From contig NZ_JAJNCU010000008.1 in NCBI RefSeq assembly GCF_021026095.1, positions 273,490 to 337,489 of the forward strand: a stretch of DNA of 64,000 bases. The letters run 5' to 3'. The stretch is from Salinicoccus halitifaciens (GTDB taxonomy: Bacteria; Bacillota; Bacilli; Staphylococcales; Salinicoccaceae). The position numbers and the translations under genes were made by a program. Position 1 is the stretch's first letter, and each line of letters opens with the position of its first letter. Under the pieces are notes generated by a model, which worked only from the letters and a program-made list of their open reading frames with translations, did no database searches and was not told the origin of the DNA. This document shows positions 8,827 to 17,894 of this stretch, piece by piece.

Positions 8827-9093
8827 CTATTCATCTTCCGGTGCTGTGTCGGATTCTTCTTCATCCTCATCGCTGTCATCCGAATCACCCGAGAGCACCT
8901 CTTCAAGTTCTCTTTCCTTGTTCGTGATATCACTTTCAACCGCTTCATTTTCACTCCGCACCTGTTGTATCTCGCTCTGAAGTTCACCGATATCCTCATT
9001 CACTTTTTCCAGATCTTTTTCCGCCTGTGTCGGCTCATTGCTGCATGCTGCTAAAAATACCGTCATAACGATTGCCAAAGCTGTTCTCTTCAA
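8827..9093 (-). CDS. Small lipoprotein with coiled-coil and acidic tail
   Basis: An 88-residue secreted lipoprotein. The signal peptide ends in lipobox LAAC with Cys17 as lipidation site. Residues about 25-68 form a heptad-rich charged helix (AEKDLEKVNEDIGELQSEIQQV...), likely a coiled coil; the tail is almost all Asp, Glu and Ser. Function unknown. Its promoter is probably the extended -10 TGCTATAAT at about 9123-9131 on the minus strand. Confidence 0.75.
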   Translation of the reverse strand: MKRTALAIVMTVFLAACSNEPTQAEKDLEKVNEDIGELQSEIQQVRSENEAVESDITNKERELEEVLSGDSDDSDEDEEESDTAPEDE

Positions 9094-9122
9094 TACAGAC
9101 TCCCCTTTTTACCAATGCTGTC

Positions 9123-9131
9123 ATTATAGCA
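9123..9131 (-). promoter_or_regulatory. Extended -10 promoter of the small lipoprotein gene
   Basis: On the minus strand TGC-TATAAT gives an extended -10 element about 30 bases upstream of the start codon; no good -35 is seen. Confidence 0.45.
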
Positions 9132-9166
9132 TTTTTGACGGAATTATTCTTTATGCAAACAAAAAT

Positions 9167-9193
9167 ATAGGTGATGCCTTCGACATCACCTAT
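9167..9193 (-). terminator. Terminator after first peptide-binding protein
   Basis: ATAGGTGATG (9167-9176) pairs with CATCACCTAT (9184-9193) across a 7-base loop; on the minus strand it is followed by a T-rich stretch. Confidence 0.7.
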
Positions 9194-9205
9194 ACCTCTT
9201 TTTCA

Positions 9206-10936
9206 TTATTCTGAAACAGTTGTATCCCTGAGCTGATAGATGCCAAGCGCATCGATCTCAAAGTTCTCAACGTTCGAGTTGATTCCTGTGACAAAGTCCT
9301 GATGGTGGATGTAGATCATCGGTGCAATATCCACGAGCTCTTCCTGAAGTTCGCTGTATATTTCCTGACGGGCTTCAGGGTCAGTCTCTGAACGTCCCGC
9401 TTCAAGCAGTTCATCCACATTGTCGTTTGACAGGAATGAACGGTTGCCCGGGTCACCGTGCATTGTTGAATGCAACAGTGGATACATGCCGTAATCTGCA
9501 TCACCAGTCACCGTCGACCAGCCGAGCACGAACATATCATGGTCACCGTTCGCTGTAGTTTCCAGATACGCACCCCACTCAAGCTGCTGTACAGAGACAT
9601 TGATATTGAGTTCTGCAAGAGCTTCCTGCATATAGACAGCAGTATCTACACGCTGCGGCTGATCATTCGTGAGGATTTCAATATCAAATCCATCTTCATG
9701 ACCTGCTTCCGCCATCAGTTCCTGTGCACGTTCAAGGTCGTAAGTGATACCTTCGACACTGTCATCGTACCCGAAAACGCCCGGGGCAAGCGGTCCTTCT
9801 GCAGGTGTTCCGACACCTTCATAGATACCTTCGATGATTGCTTCACGGTCGATGGCATATGAGATCGCCTGACGCACCAGTGGATCATCCAATGGCTCCT
9901 GTTCAACGTTGAAGCCGACATATGACAACCCGAGTGACGGTGTCAAATCGACTTCAGTCGAATCATGGGATTCGATGCGGTCGATATTCGTCGGTTCTGC
10001 GCCGCCCGCAACATGGCTTGCACCTGTCTCGATTTCAGCAAGACGTGCACCTGTTTCCGGTACGACTTTGAACGTCACTGTATCAAGCTGTGCCGCATTT
10101 TCATCGTCGTGGTAATCTCCATAGTTCGCAAGCACAACATTCTCACCTGCAGCACGTGATTCAAATTCAAATGGACCTGTGCCTACAGGGTTGTCGGCAA
10201 TATGGTTGCCGACTTCGTCAGTGATTGCATCTGCAACTTCCTCATGTGACTCTCCGCCTTCTTCACGGAGTTCGTAATACTCTTCAACCGACATCTCTTC
10301 ACCCGCTTCAGACAGCGCAGCTTCGTAGTCAGCATCAATTACTTCTTTGCTGATCATGCCGCCTGCATCATGTGCAAGGTGTGCAAGGATCGGTGCAAAC
10401 GGGTATTCCAGGTTGATATGGACCGTGTAGTCATCGACTACGTCCACCCCGGTCACCATTTCATATAAGAACATACGCGGGGATGCGACCGCCGGGTCGA
10501 GTAAGCGTTCCAGGTTCGCTTCCACCACTTCTGCATTAAACTCTGTTCCGTCATGGAAAGTCACGCCTTCTTTCAAAGTGAACTCCCATGTCGTATCATC
10601 CACTTCTGTCCATTCTGTTGCCAGTCGCGGCTGGACTTCCATGTTCTCATCCAAGTATGTAAGTGACTCATAGATGTTGTTACGCACGTTACTTGAAGGA
10701 ACATCGTTGTTTCCGTGTGGATCGAGACTTACGATATCCGATGCTTCCGAAATGACAAGGTCTCCACCGCCGGATGCTTCACCTGAAGCGTCTTCAGTGT
10801 TTTCCCCGTTCTCGGTTGCCGCGTCATCTCCGTTCTCCGCTGCAGGATCGACATCACTGTCATCCGCACAGGCGACCAGTACTACGGAAAGGACTGCAAC
10901 CATTGCCATCATCAGCAATAATCTGAAATTCTTCAT
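9206..10936 (-). CDS. Peptide ABC transporter substrate-binding lipoprotein (family 5), paralogue 1
   Basis: SBP_bac_5 (OppA/DppA-type) receptor, 576 aa, anchored outside the membrane. Lipobox LVAC with Cys23, then an acidic Asp/Glu/Ser/Gly-rich linker to about residue 58. The mature fold starts at GGDLVISEASDIVSLDPHG and includes the family segments EWTEVDDTTWEFTLKEGVTFHDG and RQAISYAIDREAI. ATG 10936 follows AGGAGG by 7 bases. One of four paralogues flanking a single permease/ATPase set. Di/oligopeptides or glutathione-like ligands are likely; specificity cannot be read. Confidence 0.92.
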   Translation of the reverse strand: MKNFRLLLMMAMVAVLSVVLVACADDSDVDPAAENGDDAATENGENTEDASGEASGGGDLVISEASDIVSLDPHGNNDVPSSNVRNNIYESLTYLDENMEVQPRLATEWTEVDDTTWEFTLKEGVTFHDGTEFNAEVVEANLERLLDPAVASPRMFLYEMVTGVDVVDDYTVHINLEYPFAPILAHLAHDAGGMISKEVIDADYEAALSEAGEEMSVEEYYELREEGGESHEEVADAITDEVGNHIADNPVGTGPFEFESRAAGENVVLANYGDYHDDENAAQLDTVTFKVVPETGARLAEIETGASHVAGGAEPTNIDRIESHDSTEVDLTPSLGLSYVGFNVEQEPLDDPLVRQAISYAIDREAIIEGIYEGVGTPAEGPLAPGVFGYDDSVEGITYDLERAQELMAEAGHEDGFDIEILTNDQPQRVDTAVYMQEALAELNINVSVQQLEWGAYLETTANGDHDMFVLGWSTVTGDADYGMYPLLHSTMHGDPGNRSFLSNDNVDELLEAGRSETDPEARQEIYSELQEELVDIAPMIYIHHQDFVTGINSNVENFEIDALGIYQLRDTTVSE

Positions 10937-11060
10937 ACATTTACCTCCTATTATTAAAATTAAATGAAATTCCTGACCTTTTTTTAATATACCTTAACTC
11001 TTTTTTAATTTCAACGAAGCTTTTGAAATATCTTACAATTATGATAAAGCGCAAACAAAA

Positions 11061-11082
11061 AAAGGAGGAAAATTCCTCCTTT
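11061..11082 (-). terminator. Terminator after second peptide-binding protein
   Basis: AAAGGAGG arms (11061-11070 and 11073-11082); on the minus strand the stem is followed directly by seven T residues. Confidence 0.75.
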
Positions 11083-11091
11083 GAAATAGTA

Positions 11092-12783
11092 TTATTCATT
11101 AAGTGTAACTTCTCTGAAGTCAAAGATGTTGTAACTGTCAATATAAATACCTTCTACACTGTTATGGTAGGCATTCAGGTTTTCACCATGGCGGACGAAA
11201 ATTGCCGGCGCTTCATCGACCAGTATCTGCTGTGCCTCTTCATAGATCTGCTGGCGTTCATCATCATCCGTGACTCGTGCACCTTCATCAAGCAGTGCAT
11301 CCAGCTCATCGTTGGCGAAGAAGGACCGGTTTCCTGTATCGCCCATATTATCTGAATGGAATAACGGTGAAATGCCGTTGTCCGGGTCACCTGTCGAGTT
11401 CGACCAGCCGAGTATGAACATATCATGTTCCCCGTTTGCCGTGGCATCGAGGTATGCACCCCACTCAACCTGCTCGACATTGACATTGATATTGAGGTCG
11501 GCAAGCGATTCCTGAAGGAATACAGCCATATCCACACGCTCAGGATTATCATCATTCACCATCAGATTGATGTCGAATCCGTCCCCGTGCCCTGCTTCTT
11601 CAAGCAGTTCCTGTGCCCTGTCCGGATTATATTCCAGTCCTTCCAGGTCTTCGGAATGACCCAATATGCCGGGCGCAAGCGGTGCTACGGCAGGTTGGCC
11701 GGAATCATTGTACACTCCGGACAACACAGCTTCCTTGTCGAATGCATGTGTAATTGCCTGACGGACGAGCGGATCATCAAGCGGCTCGCTCTCCACATTG
11801 AAGCCGATATAGTCGATTGATACGGATTCATTGCGGTCGAGCGTCACATCGTCATTATTCTCCACCCGGTCGATATTGCTCGACTGGACTGCAAGAATGA
11901 AGTCCGACGATCCCGTTTCAAGTTCGGCAATGCGCGATCCTGTCTCGGATACCACTTTATAAGTGACGGAGTCTATCGTCGCCGGACCGTCCCGGTAGTC
12001 TTCATATTTAGTCAGTACAGTATTTTCACCCGGGTTCCTGGATTCGAACTGCATATAGTTCGTACCGACTGGCTCCTGTTCTATCAGGGTGCTGACGTCC
12101 CCTGCAATGGCGTTTGCCACTTCTTCATGCGCATCTCCGCCTTCTTCACGGAGTTCATAATATTCCTCAACGGACATATCCTCGCCCGCTTCGGACAACG
12201 CATTTTCATAGTCTGCATCAATCAGATCTTTACTGATCAGCTTGCCTGCACCGTGTGATAAGTTATTCAAAAGCGGTGAATATGGATACTCGAGTTCCAG
12301 CTGGACCGTGTAATCATCGACTACATTCACGTTTTCAACCATTTCCAGAAGAAAAGCCCTCGGCGATGCCACGGCAGGGTCGAGCAGCCGGTCGAAGTTC
12401 GCCTTGACGACTTCCGCATTGAATTCGCTGCCGTCATGGAAGACCACGCCTTCCTTCAAGGTGAACTCCATCGTCGTTTCATCTACTTCTTCCCACTCTT
12501 CAGCAAGCAGCGGTACGATTTCAAAGTTTTCATCCTGTGTGACCAGGCCTTCATATATTTCATCCCGTACCTGTTCAGACGGCACATCGTTGCTGCCGTG
12601 CGGGTCCATTGAGACCGCATCACTCGGAATCGCAATCGTCAGATCGCCGCCGGCGGCTGTTTCTGTCTGGTCATCAGAAGCATCCCCTTCCGCCGCTTCC
12701 TCATCGACGCTGTCGTCATCAGTACATGCCGCAAGTACAAGCACCATCATACTGACTAAAAATAATTTCCAAAAATTCTTCAT
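11092..12783 (-). CDS. Peptide ABC transporter substrate-binding lipoprotein (family 5), paralogue 2
   Basis: Family-5 extracellular receptor, 563 aa, lipobox LAAC with Cys20 and an acidic linker. The fold begins at GGDLTIAIPSDAVSMDPHG. ATG 12783 is preferred to ATG 12789 because the GAGGGGG ribosome site abuts 12789 and is 6-7 bases from 12783. It shares distinctive internal stretches with paralogue 3 (QFESRNPGENTV, DYIGFN), so these two are the closest pair and a likely recent tandem duplication. A sigma-A promoter lies at 12816-12844 and a terminator hairpin downstream, so it is probably monocistronic. Confidence 0.92.
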   Translation of the reverse strand: MKNFWKLFLVSMMVLVLAACTDDDSVDEEAAEGDASDDQTETAAGGDLTIAIPSDAVSMDPHGSNDVPSEQVRDEIYEGLVTQDENFEIVPLLAEEWEEVDETTMEFTLKEGVVFHDGSEFNAEVVKANFDRLLDPAVASPRAFLLEMVENVNVVDDYTVQLELEYPYSPLLNNLSHGAGKLISKDLIDADYENALSEAGEDMSVEEYYELREEGGDAHEEVANAIAGDVSTLIEQEPVGTNYMQFESRNPGENTVLTKYEDYRDGPATIDSVTYKVVSETGSRIAELETGSSDFILAVQSSNIDRVENNDDVTLDRNESVSIDYIGFNVESEPLDDPLVRQAITHAFDKEAVLSGVYNDSGQPAVAPLAPGILGHSEDLEGLEYNPDRAQELLEEAGHGDGFDINLMVNDDNPERVDMAVFLQESLADLNINVNVEQVEWGAYLDATANGEHDMFILGWSNSTGDPDNGISPLFHSDNMGDTGNRSFFANDELDALLDEGARVTDDDERQQIYEEAQQILVDEAPAIFVRHGENLNAYHNSVEGIYIDSYNIFDFREVTLNE

Positions 12784-12815
12784 TCCCATCCCCCTCTTTT
12801 CCCTAAGTTATTAAC

Positions 12816-12844
12816 ATGATACTTCATTCTGTGAATTCAATCAA
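12816..12844 (-). promoter_or_regulatory. Sigma-A promoter of paralogue 2
   Basis: Minus-strand TTGATT (12839-12844), 17-base spacer, TATCAT (12816-12821). Just upstream, 12849-12863 reads TTTTATCTGAAAATT on the minus strand, 12 of 15 matches to the CodY box; part of it is also the T-tract of the neighbouring terminator, so the CodY reading is weak. Confidence 0.55.
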
Positions 12845-12862
12845 TATGAATTTTCAGATAAA

Positions 12863-12889
12863 ATGAGCTTACGTCGAATGTAAACTCAT
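12863..12889 (-). terminator. Terminator after third peptide-binding protein
   Basis: Ten-bp stem with one G-T pair (12863-12872 with 12880-12889), followed on the minus strand by TTTTAT. Confidence 0.6.
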
Positions 12890-12904
12890 TTAATTCCAAA
12901 GTTT

Positions 12905-14584
12905 CTAATTGTCTAAAGATGCCTCACTGAAATCGAAGATGTTGTAATTATCTATGACAAGACCTTCCACATCATTGCTGACTGCGTTCAGGTACTCCCC
13001 GTGGCGGACGAAGATAACCGGTGCGTGCTGGACTATCTTTTCTGTCGCTTCTTCGTAAATCTCCTGCCGGGCAGCCTCATCGGTCTCCCGGGAGCCTTCC
13101 TCAAGCAGTGCATCCATCTCCTCATCCTGGAAGAATGAACGGTTACCTGAGGCACCGACATTGTCGGAATGGAACATCGGCATGATGCCGTCATCCGGGT
13201 CACCCGTTGTATTGCCCCATCCAAGCATGAACATTTCGTGCTCACCATCCGAGGTCGTATCAAGGAAAGTGCCCCACTCGACCTGCTCGATTGTGAGATC
13301 TATATTCAGGTCTGCCAAGGATTCCTGGAAGAAGACCGCGGCATCCATGCGTTCAGGATTGTCCTCATTGACCATGATTGTAGTTTCGAAACCATCTTCG
13401 TATCCAGCTTCCGCAAGCAGTTCACGGGCGCCTTCCATATCATAATCCGGCCGCTCGATATTGTCGGAGTATCCAAGGACACCCGGCGGAATCGGACCGA
13501 CCGCCGGCTGCCCGGAGCCATTATAAACACCGGACAGGACGGCCTCGCTGTCGAAAGCCATGGTCAATGCCCAGCGGACGCGGACGTCATCGAAAGGTTC
13601 AGCCTGGTTGTTGAAGCCGATGTAATCGACTGACAGGGCGTCCCGTCTTTCAAGTGTGACTTCGTCATTGTTTTCAATCCTGTCGATATTGTTCGACTGG
13701 ACATTCACCACAAAATCCGAATCGCCGGTTTCAATTTCAGCAATTCTGGATCCGACTTCGGTGACGACTTTGAATGTTACGGAGTCCAGGTTCGCAGGCT
13801 CGTTCCAGTATTCCTCATACTTTGTAAACACGGTGTTTTCACCCGGGTTCCTCGATTCAAACTGCATATAGTGGGTGCCAATTGGATGTGCTTCCACCAT
13901 TGCGCCTGTCTCACTGCTGATTGCATCGGCGACTTCCGTGAATTCATCCCCACCCGCTTCACGCAACTCATAATATTCTTCAAGCGTTACATCTGATTCC
14001 ACTTCGCTCAATGCATTTTCATAATCCTCATCAATCAAATCTTTACTGATCATTTTGCCGGCACCATGCGTCAGATTGCTGAGCAGCGGTGCAAACGGCT
14101 CTTCCGTCACCAGGCGTATGGTGTAATCATCAATGATTTCAACCTCTTCAATCATTTCGAGCAAAAATGCACGCGGCGATGCGACTGCAGGATCCTGGAT
14201 CCGGTCGATATTCGCTTCCACGACTTCAGCATTGAACTCACTGCCGTCATGGAACTTTACGCCATCCCTCAACTTGAATTCCCATGTTACATCATCAATC
14301 TGGTCCCATTCTTCGGCGAGCGCTTCGGTTATTTCCAGATTCTCATCCTGAGTCAGCAGGCCTTCGTACACTACATCTCTCAGCTGTTCGGAAGGATCAT
14401 CGTTACTGCCGTGCGGATCGAGCGACACAATATCACTCGGCACCGCGACTGTCAGGTCCCCCCCTTCAGATTCTGCTGCCTCCCCGCCGGAATCTGCTGC
14501 CTCTTCCACTCCGGCATCATCCGTACAGGCAGCGAGAAAAGCCACTAAAGATATGATTAAAAGCGACTGGTTAAAAACTTTCAT
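12905..14584 (-). CDS. Peptide ABC transporter substrate-binding lipoprotein (family 5), paralogue 3
   Basis: Family-5 receptor, 559 aa from ATG 14584. That start is chosen because an AAAGGGGG site abuts the in-frame ATG 14590 and is correctly spaced from 14584. Lipobox LAAC with Cys20, short acidic linker, fold from GGDLTVAVPSDIVSLDPHG. Very close to paralogue 2 (shared QFESRNPGENTV, SGQPAVGP-type and GNRSFF stretches). Substrate unknown. Confidence 0.92.
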   Translation of the reverse strand: MKVFNQSLLIISLVAFLAACTDDAGVEEAADSGGEAAESEGGDLTVAVPSDIVSLDPHGSNDDPSEQLRDVVYEGLLTQDENLEITEALAEEWDQIDDVTWEFKLRDGVKFHDGSEFNAEVVEANIDRIQDPAVASPRAFLLEMIEEVEIIDDYTIRLVTEEPFAPLLSNLTHGAGKMISKDLIDEDYENALSEVESDVTLEEYYELREAGGDEFTEVADAISSETGAMVEAHPIGTHYMQFESRNPGENTVFTKYEEYWNEPANLDSVTFKVVTEVGSRIAEIETGDSDFVVNVQSNNIDRIENNDEVTLERRDALSVDYIGFNNQAEPFDDVRVRWALTMAFDSEAVLSGVYNGSGQPAVGPIPPGVLGYSDNIERPDYDMEGARELLAEAGYEDGFETTIMVNEDNPERMDAAVFFQESLADLNIDLTIEQVEWGTFLDTTSDGEHEMFMLGWGNTTGDPDDGIMPMFHSDNVGASGNRSFFQDEEMDALLEEGSRETDEAARQEIYEEATEKIVQHAPVIFVRHGEYLNAVSNDVEGLVIDNYNIFDFSEASLDN

Positions 14585-14701
14585 TTTCATCCCCCTTTGC
14601 AAGTATCAACCTTTAAGTTCTATATTATGTAAAATCTATCCAAAAGTCACCAAAAATCCTAGAAAAGTCTGAAAACTAATGAACTCCCCTCTCCCTGTAA
14701 T

Positions 14702-14726
14702 GTTTATATTTCTCCTTTCAGGGAAT
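14702..14726 (+). promoter_or_regulatory. SigB-type promoter
   Basis: GTTTAT (14702-14707), 13-base spacer, GGGAAT (14721-14726): full match to GTTTWW-N13-GGGWAW. It would start transcription near 14733, 30 bases before the alcohol dehydrogenase start codon. Confidence 0.6.
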
Positions 14727-14762
14727 TTAATATGAAAATCTCATGTAAAGGATGTGTCTATA

Positions 14763-15893
14763 TTGCAAGCTGTAACTGTACAAGGGAAAAACAAAGTCAA
14801 AGTCAAGAAGATGAAGGCCCCTGAGATTCAGGAAGGCACCGATATGATCATACGGGTCACCTCCACCGCAATATGCGGTTCGGATCTGCACCTGTTCCGT
14901 AAAAGCATGCCGATTACTAACGATTACATCATCGGCCACGAGCCCATGGGTATCGTAGAAGAAGTGGGACCGGGCGTTAAGAACAGGAAAGTCGGGGACC
15001 GCGTTGTCATCCCTTTCAACATCGGATGCGGGGATTGCCATTTCTGTAATAACCAAATGGAGAGCCAGTGCGACAATTCCAATCCGCATCTCGACACAGG
15101 AGCATACTTCGGATTTGGGGAAGTGTTCGGCGACTATCCCGGCGGACAGGCGGAGTATTTGCGCGTCCCTTATGCGGACTTCACTTCATTCCTCGTTCCG
15201 GAAGACAGCGAGCTTGAAGATGAGAGCCTCCTGTTCCTGTCGGACGTCATGCCGACAGCTTACTGGAGCGTGGACCACAGCGGCGTTAAAGAGGGCGACA
15301 CGGTCGTTGTCCTCGGATCCGGCCCAATCGGCCTGATGACCCAGAAGTTTGCATGGATGAAAGGTGCGAGCCGCGTGATTGCCATCGACCATAACCAGGT
15401 GAGGCTCGATCATGCGAGACGCACGAACAACGTTGAAGCATACAACTATAAGGAAATCAGCAATATCGGCGACTATGTCCATGAAATTACAAAAGGCGGC
15501 GCCGAAGTGGTCATCGACTGTGTCGGCATGGACGGCGAGATCACCACTAAAGACCGCATCAAAACACTTGGCGGCCAGATCGGCACCATCGATCCAATCA
15601 TTCTGGCGGCAAGGATGGTGAAGAAGTTCGGCACCATCCAGCTGACGGGAATATACGGCGCACCGGGAACAGGTTATCCGCTGCACCGCATCTTCTCACG
15701 TAATATAACTGTCAAAGCCGGGCAGGCACCGGTCATCCATTATATGCCGGAGCTCTATGAAATGGTGAAGGAAGGGAAGATCGACCCGACTGACATCATC
15801 ACCCATAACGTGCCGCTCAAGAAAGCGGAAAAAATGTATAACATCTTCAACAATCATGACGACGGCTGCATCAAAGTCGTCATGAAACCATAA
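14763..15893 (+). CDS. Zinc-dependent alcohol dehydrogenase family protein
   Basis: Medium-chain zinc dehydrogenase, 376 aa from TTG 14763 (AAAGGA ten bases upstream; GTG 14754 lies too close to that site). Catalytic zinc region CGSDLH and GHEPMGIVEEVG near residues 40-70. The structural zinc site has four Cys in GCGDCHFCNNQMESQC. The Rossmann motif VLGSGPIGL comes near residue 190. It resembles the FdhA-like group of glutathione-independent formaldehyde or polyol dehydrogenases; the exact alcohol is unknown. It interrupts the run of peptide-receptor genes, on the opposite strand, and has its own SigB-type promoter, suggesting stress-related detoxification. Confidence 0.88.
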   Translation: MQAVTVQGKNKVKVKKMKAPEIQEGTDMIIRVTSTAICGSDLHLFRKSMPITNDYIIGHEPMGIVEEVGPGVKNRKVGDRVVIPFNIGCGDCHFCNNQMESQCDNSNPHLDTGAYFGFGEVFGDYPGGQAEYLRVPYADFTSFLVPEDSELEDESLLFLSDVMPTAYWSVDHSGVKEGDTVVVLGSGPIGLMTQKFAWMKGASRVIAIDHNQVRLDHARRTNNVEAYNYKEISNIGDYVHEITKGGAEVVIDCVGMDGEITTKDRIKTLGGQIGTIDPIILAARMVKKFGTIQLTGIYGAPGTGYPLHRIFSRNITVKAGQAPVIHYMPELYEMVKEGKIDPTDIITHNVPLKKAEKMYNIFNNHDDGCIKVVMKP

Positions 15894-15909
15894 TTTAAAC
15901 AGAAAGATA

Positions 15910-15940
15910 AAACCCGTGCCGGGACTCCCGGCACGGGTTT
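15910..15940. terminator. Bidirectional terminator
   Basis: AAACCCGTGCCGG and its complement (15910-15922, 15928-15940) between convergent dehydrogenase and receptor genes, with A- and T-rich flanks. Confidence 0.85.
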
Positions 15941-15945
15941 TATCA

Positions 15946-17625
15946 TCATTCCGTCAATGTCACATTGCGGAAATCAGGTTTGATGAAATCGTCTATATAC
16001 AGGCCTTCCACTTCACTTCTGTATGCATTCATGCTGATGCTCTCGTTGAAGTAGATCGCCGGTGCGTCTTCCACAAGTATTGCCTGTGCTTCTTCGTATA
16101 TTTCGGCACGCGCTTCTTCATCACTTTCCGCACGTCCCGCTTCAAGCAGCGCATCAAGTTCCGGGTTGTCATAAAATGTACGGTTGCCTCCGGCACCGTG
16201 CATGCTCGAATGGAACAGCGGCCAGAGTGCCTGGTCGGGATCCCCTGTGAAGTTCGGCCATCCCAGAAGGAATATGTCGTGCTCTCCGGAGGAGGCCTCT
16301 TCGAGATAAGTCCCCCATTCAATCTGCTCCACAGTCGCATTGATATTGAGGTGAGCGAGTGCTTCCTGCAGGTAGATCGCCGTGTCCACCCTTTCCGGTG
16401 CATCGTTGGTGATGATGCTGAGTTCGAAGCCATCTTCATGGCCCGCCTCTTCCATCAGCCTTTGTGCTTCCTCCAGATCGTATTCGAATTCCGCGTTGTC
16501 TGCCGTGTGTCCGGCCATGCCTTCAATCAGCGGGCCGTCAGGCACTCTGCCCATATCATTGTATATACCCGCCATGATTTCATCCCTGTCCACCGCGTGC
16601 GAGATGGCCTGCCTGACCCGCACATCGTCGAGCGGTTCCTTTTGGGTGTTGAACCCGATGAAATTGATAGCCACACTCGAATTATTGTAAGCTTCCGTTT
16701 CCGGGTGGTTTTCTATCCTTTCGACATTGCTTGAATCATAGCCGAATATCACATGTGACGTGCCCGTTTCAAGTTCGGCCATCCTTGCACCTGTTTCAGC
16801 AACAATCTTGAAAGTGATGGTATCCAGGTGCATCGGCCCCTGCCAGTAGTCTTCGTTTTTCGCAAGTACAATGCTTTCCCCCGGTGTCCTCGACTCGAAC
16901 TTCGCATAGTTCGTGCCGACAGGGTTTTGGTCCACCACGGAACCGAGTTCTTCGGAGATCTCATCAGCCGCTTCTTCAAACCCTTCCCCGCCGTCTTCGC
17001 GCAGTGCGTAATATTCCTCAACTGAATATCCGGCGCCTGAATTTTCAATCGCCTGTCTGTAGTCTTCATCTATGACCTCTTTACTGATCATACCGCCGCC
17101 GTCATGCGTCAGATGATTGAGCAGCGGCGCAAACGGATACTCCGTTGTGATTTCCACCGTGTATTCATCGAGAACCTCAACTTCCGAGATCATTTCGAAA
17201 AGGCTCAGCCTTGGAGAAGCCACAGCGGGATCGGTCAGCCTGTCGAGGTTCGCTTTGACGACTTCGGCATTGAATTCGCTGCCGTCATGGAAAGGCACAC
17301 CTTCCCGCAGTTCGAATTGCCATGTCAGATCGTCCACCTGCTCCCAATCTTCAGCGAGCAGCGGTTCAATCTCAAAGTTTTCGTCCTGAGTGACAAGACC
17401 TTCGTAAATCGTGTTCCTCACCTGGTCCGAATACAATTCATTGCTGGCATGCGGATCGAGGGACACGATGTCATTGCCTGTGGATATGACCAGGTCCCCG
17501 CCTGCTTCAGCCTCACCCGCTTCTGCTTTGCCTGCACCTTCCTTCGCGACCTCACTGTCATCGCTGCATGCTGAAAGGACCATGACAAGTCCCATAAGCA
17601 ATGTGAATTTCATTATGTATTTCAT
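15946..17625 (-). CDS. Peptide ABC transporter substrate-binding lipoprotein (family 5), paralogue 4
   Basis: Family-5 receptor, 559 aa. Lipobox LSAC with Cys20, acidic Ala/Glu-rich linker, fold from GGDLVISTGNDIVSLDPHA. Start ATG 17625 after GAGGAGG. It is more divergent than paralogues 2 and 3: it has FIGFNTQKEPLDDVRVRQAISHAVDRDEI in place of their DYIGFN segment. It is divergent from, and nearest to, the permease operon, so it is the best candidate for the cognate original receptor. Confidence 0.92.
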   Translation of the reverse strand: MKYIMKFTLLMGLVMVLSACSDDSEVAKEGAGKAEAGEAEAGGDLVISTGNDIVSLDPHASNELYSDQVRNTIYEGLVTQDENFEIEPLLAEDWEQVDDLTWQFELREGVPFHDGSEFNAEVVKANLDRLTDPAVASPRLSLFEMISEVEVLDEYTVEITTEYPFAPLLNHLTHDGGGMISKEVIDEDYRQAIENSGAGYSVEEYYALREDGGEGFEEAADEISEELGSVVDQNPVGTNYAKFESRTPGESIVLAKNEDYWQGPMHLDTITFKIVAETGARMAELETGTSHVIFGYDSSNVERIENHPETEAYNNSSVAINFIGFNTQKEPLDDVRVRQAISHAVDRDEIMAGIYNDMGRVPDGPLIEGMAGHTADNAEFEYDLEEAQRLMEEAGHEDGFELSIITNDAPERVDTAIYLQEALAHLNINATVEQIEWGTYLEEASSGEHDIFLLGWPNFTGDPDQALWPLFHSSMHGAGGNRTFYDNPELDALLEAGRAESDEEARAEIYEEAQAILVEDAPAIYFNESISMNAYRSEVEGLYIDDFIKPDFRNVTLTE

Positions 17626-17894
17626 CTAAAAACCTCCTCAATTTTTAATTCCTATCCCTTTACCAGGAATTATTTCCTATTGTAACACTATGAATTAGAA
17701 ATTGTAAACGCCTTTTCTTGTTTTATTAGTACATTATTAGTTACATTTTAAGTTATTCCAAGGCACTTTGTGATTTAATTCTCCTTATTTAACGTTGCTA
17801 TTATGCATTCGAAAATGTATTATTATTTAATAGCTATATTATAAGTATAGTTTTCACACTATTCCTAAATTTCTATGATAAGGGGGTCTCTTGA
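17626..17894. promoter_or_regulatory. Divergent promoter region between receptor 4 and opp operon
   Basis: Plus strand: TTGCTA (17795-17800), 17 bases, TATTAT (17818-17823), about 70 bases before oppC. Minus strand: TTTACA (17703-17708), 18 bases, TACAAT (17679-17684), reading into receptor 4. The rest is AT-rich; no clear operator was found. Confidence 0.6.

Noticed and set aside
12849..12863. CodY box upstream of peptide receptor 2
   Set aside because: Only 12 of 15 matches, and part of it is the T-tract of the preceding terminator; kept only as a note.
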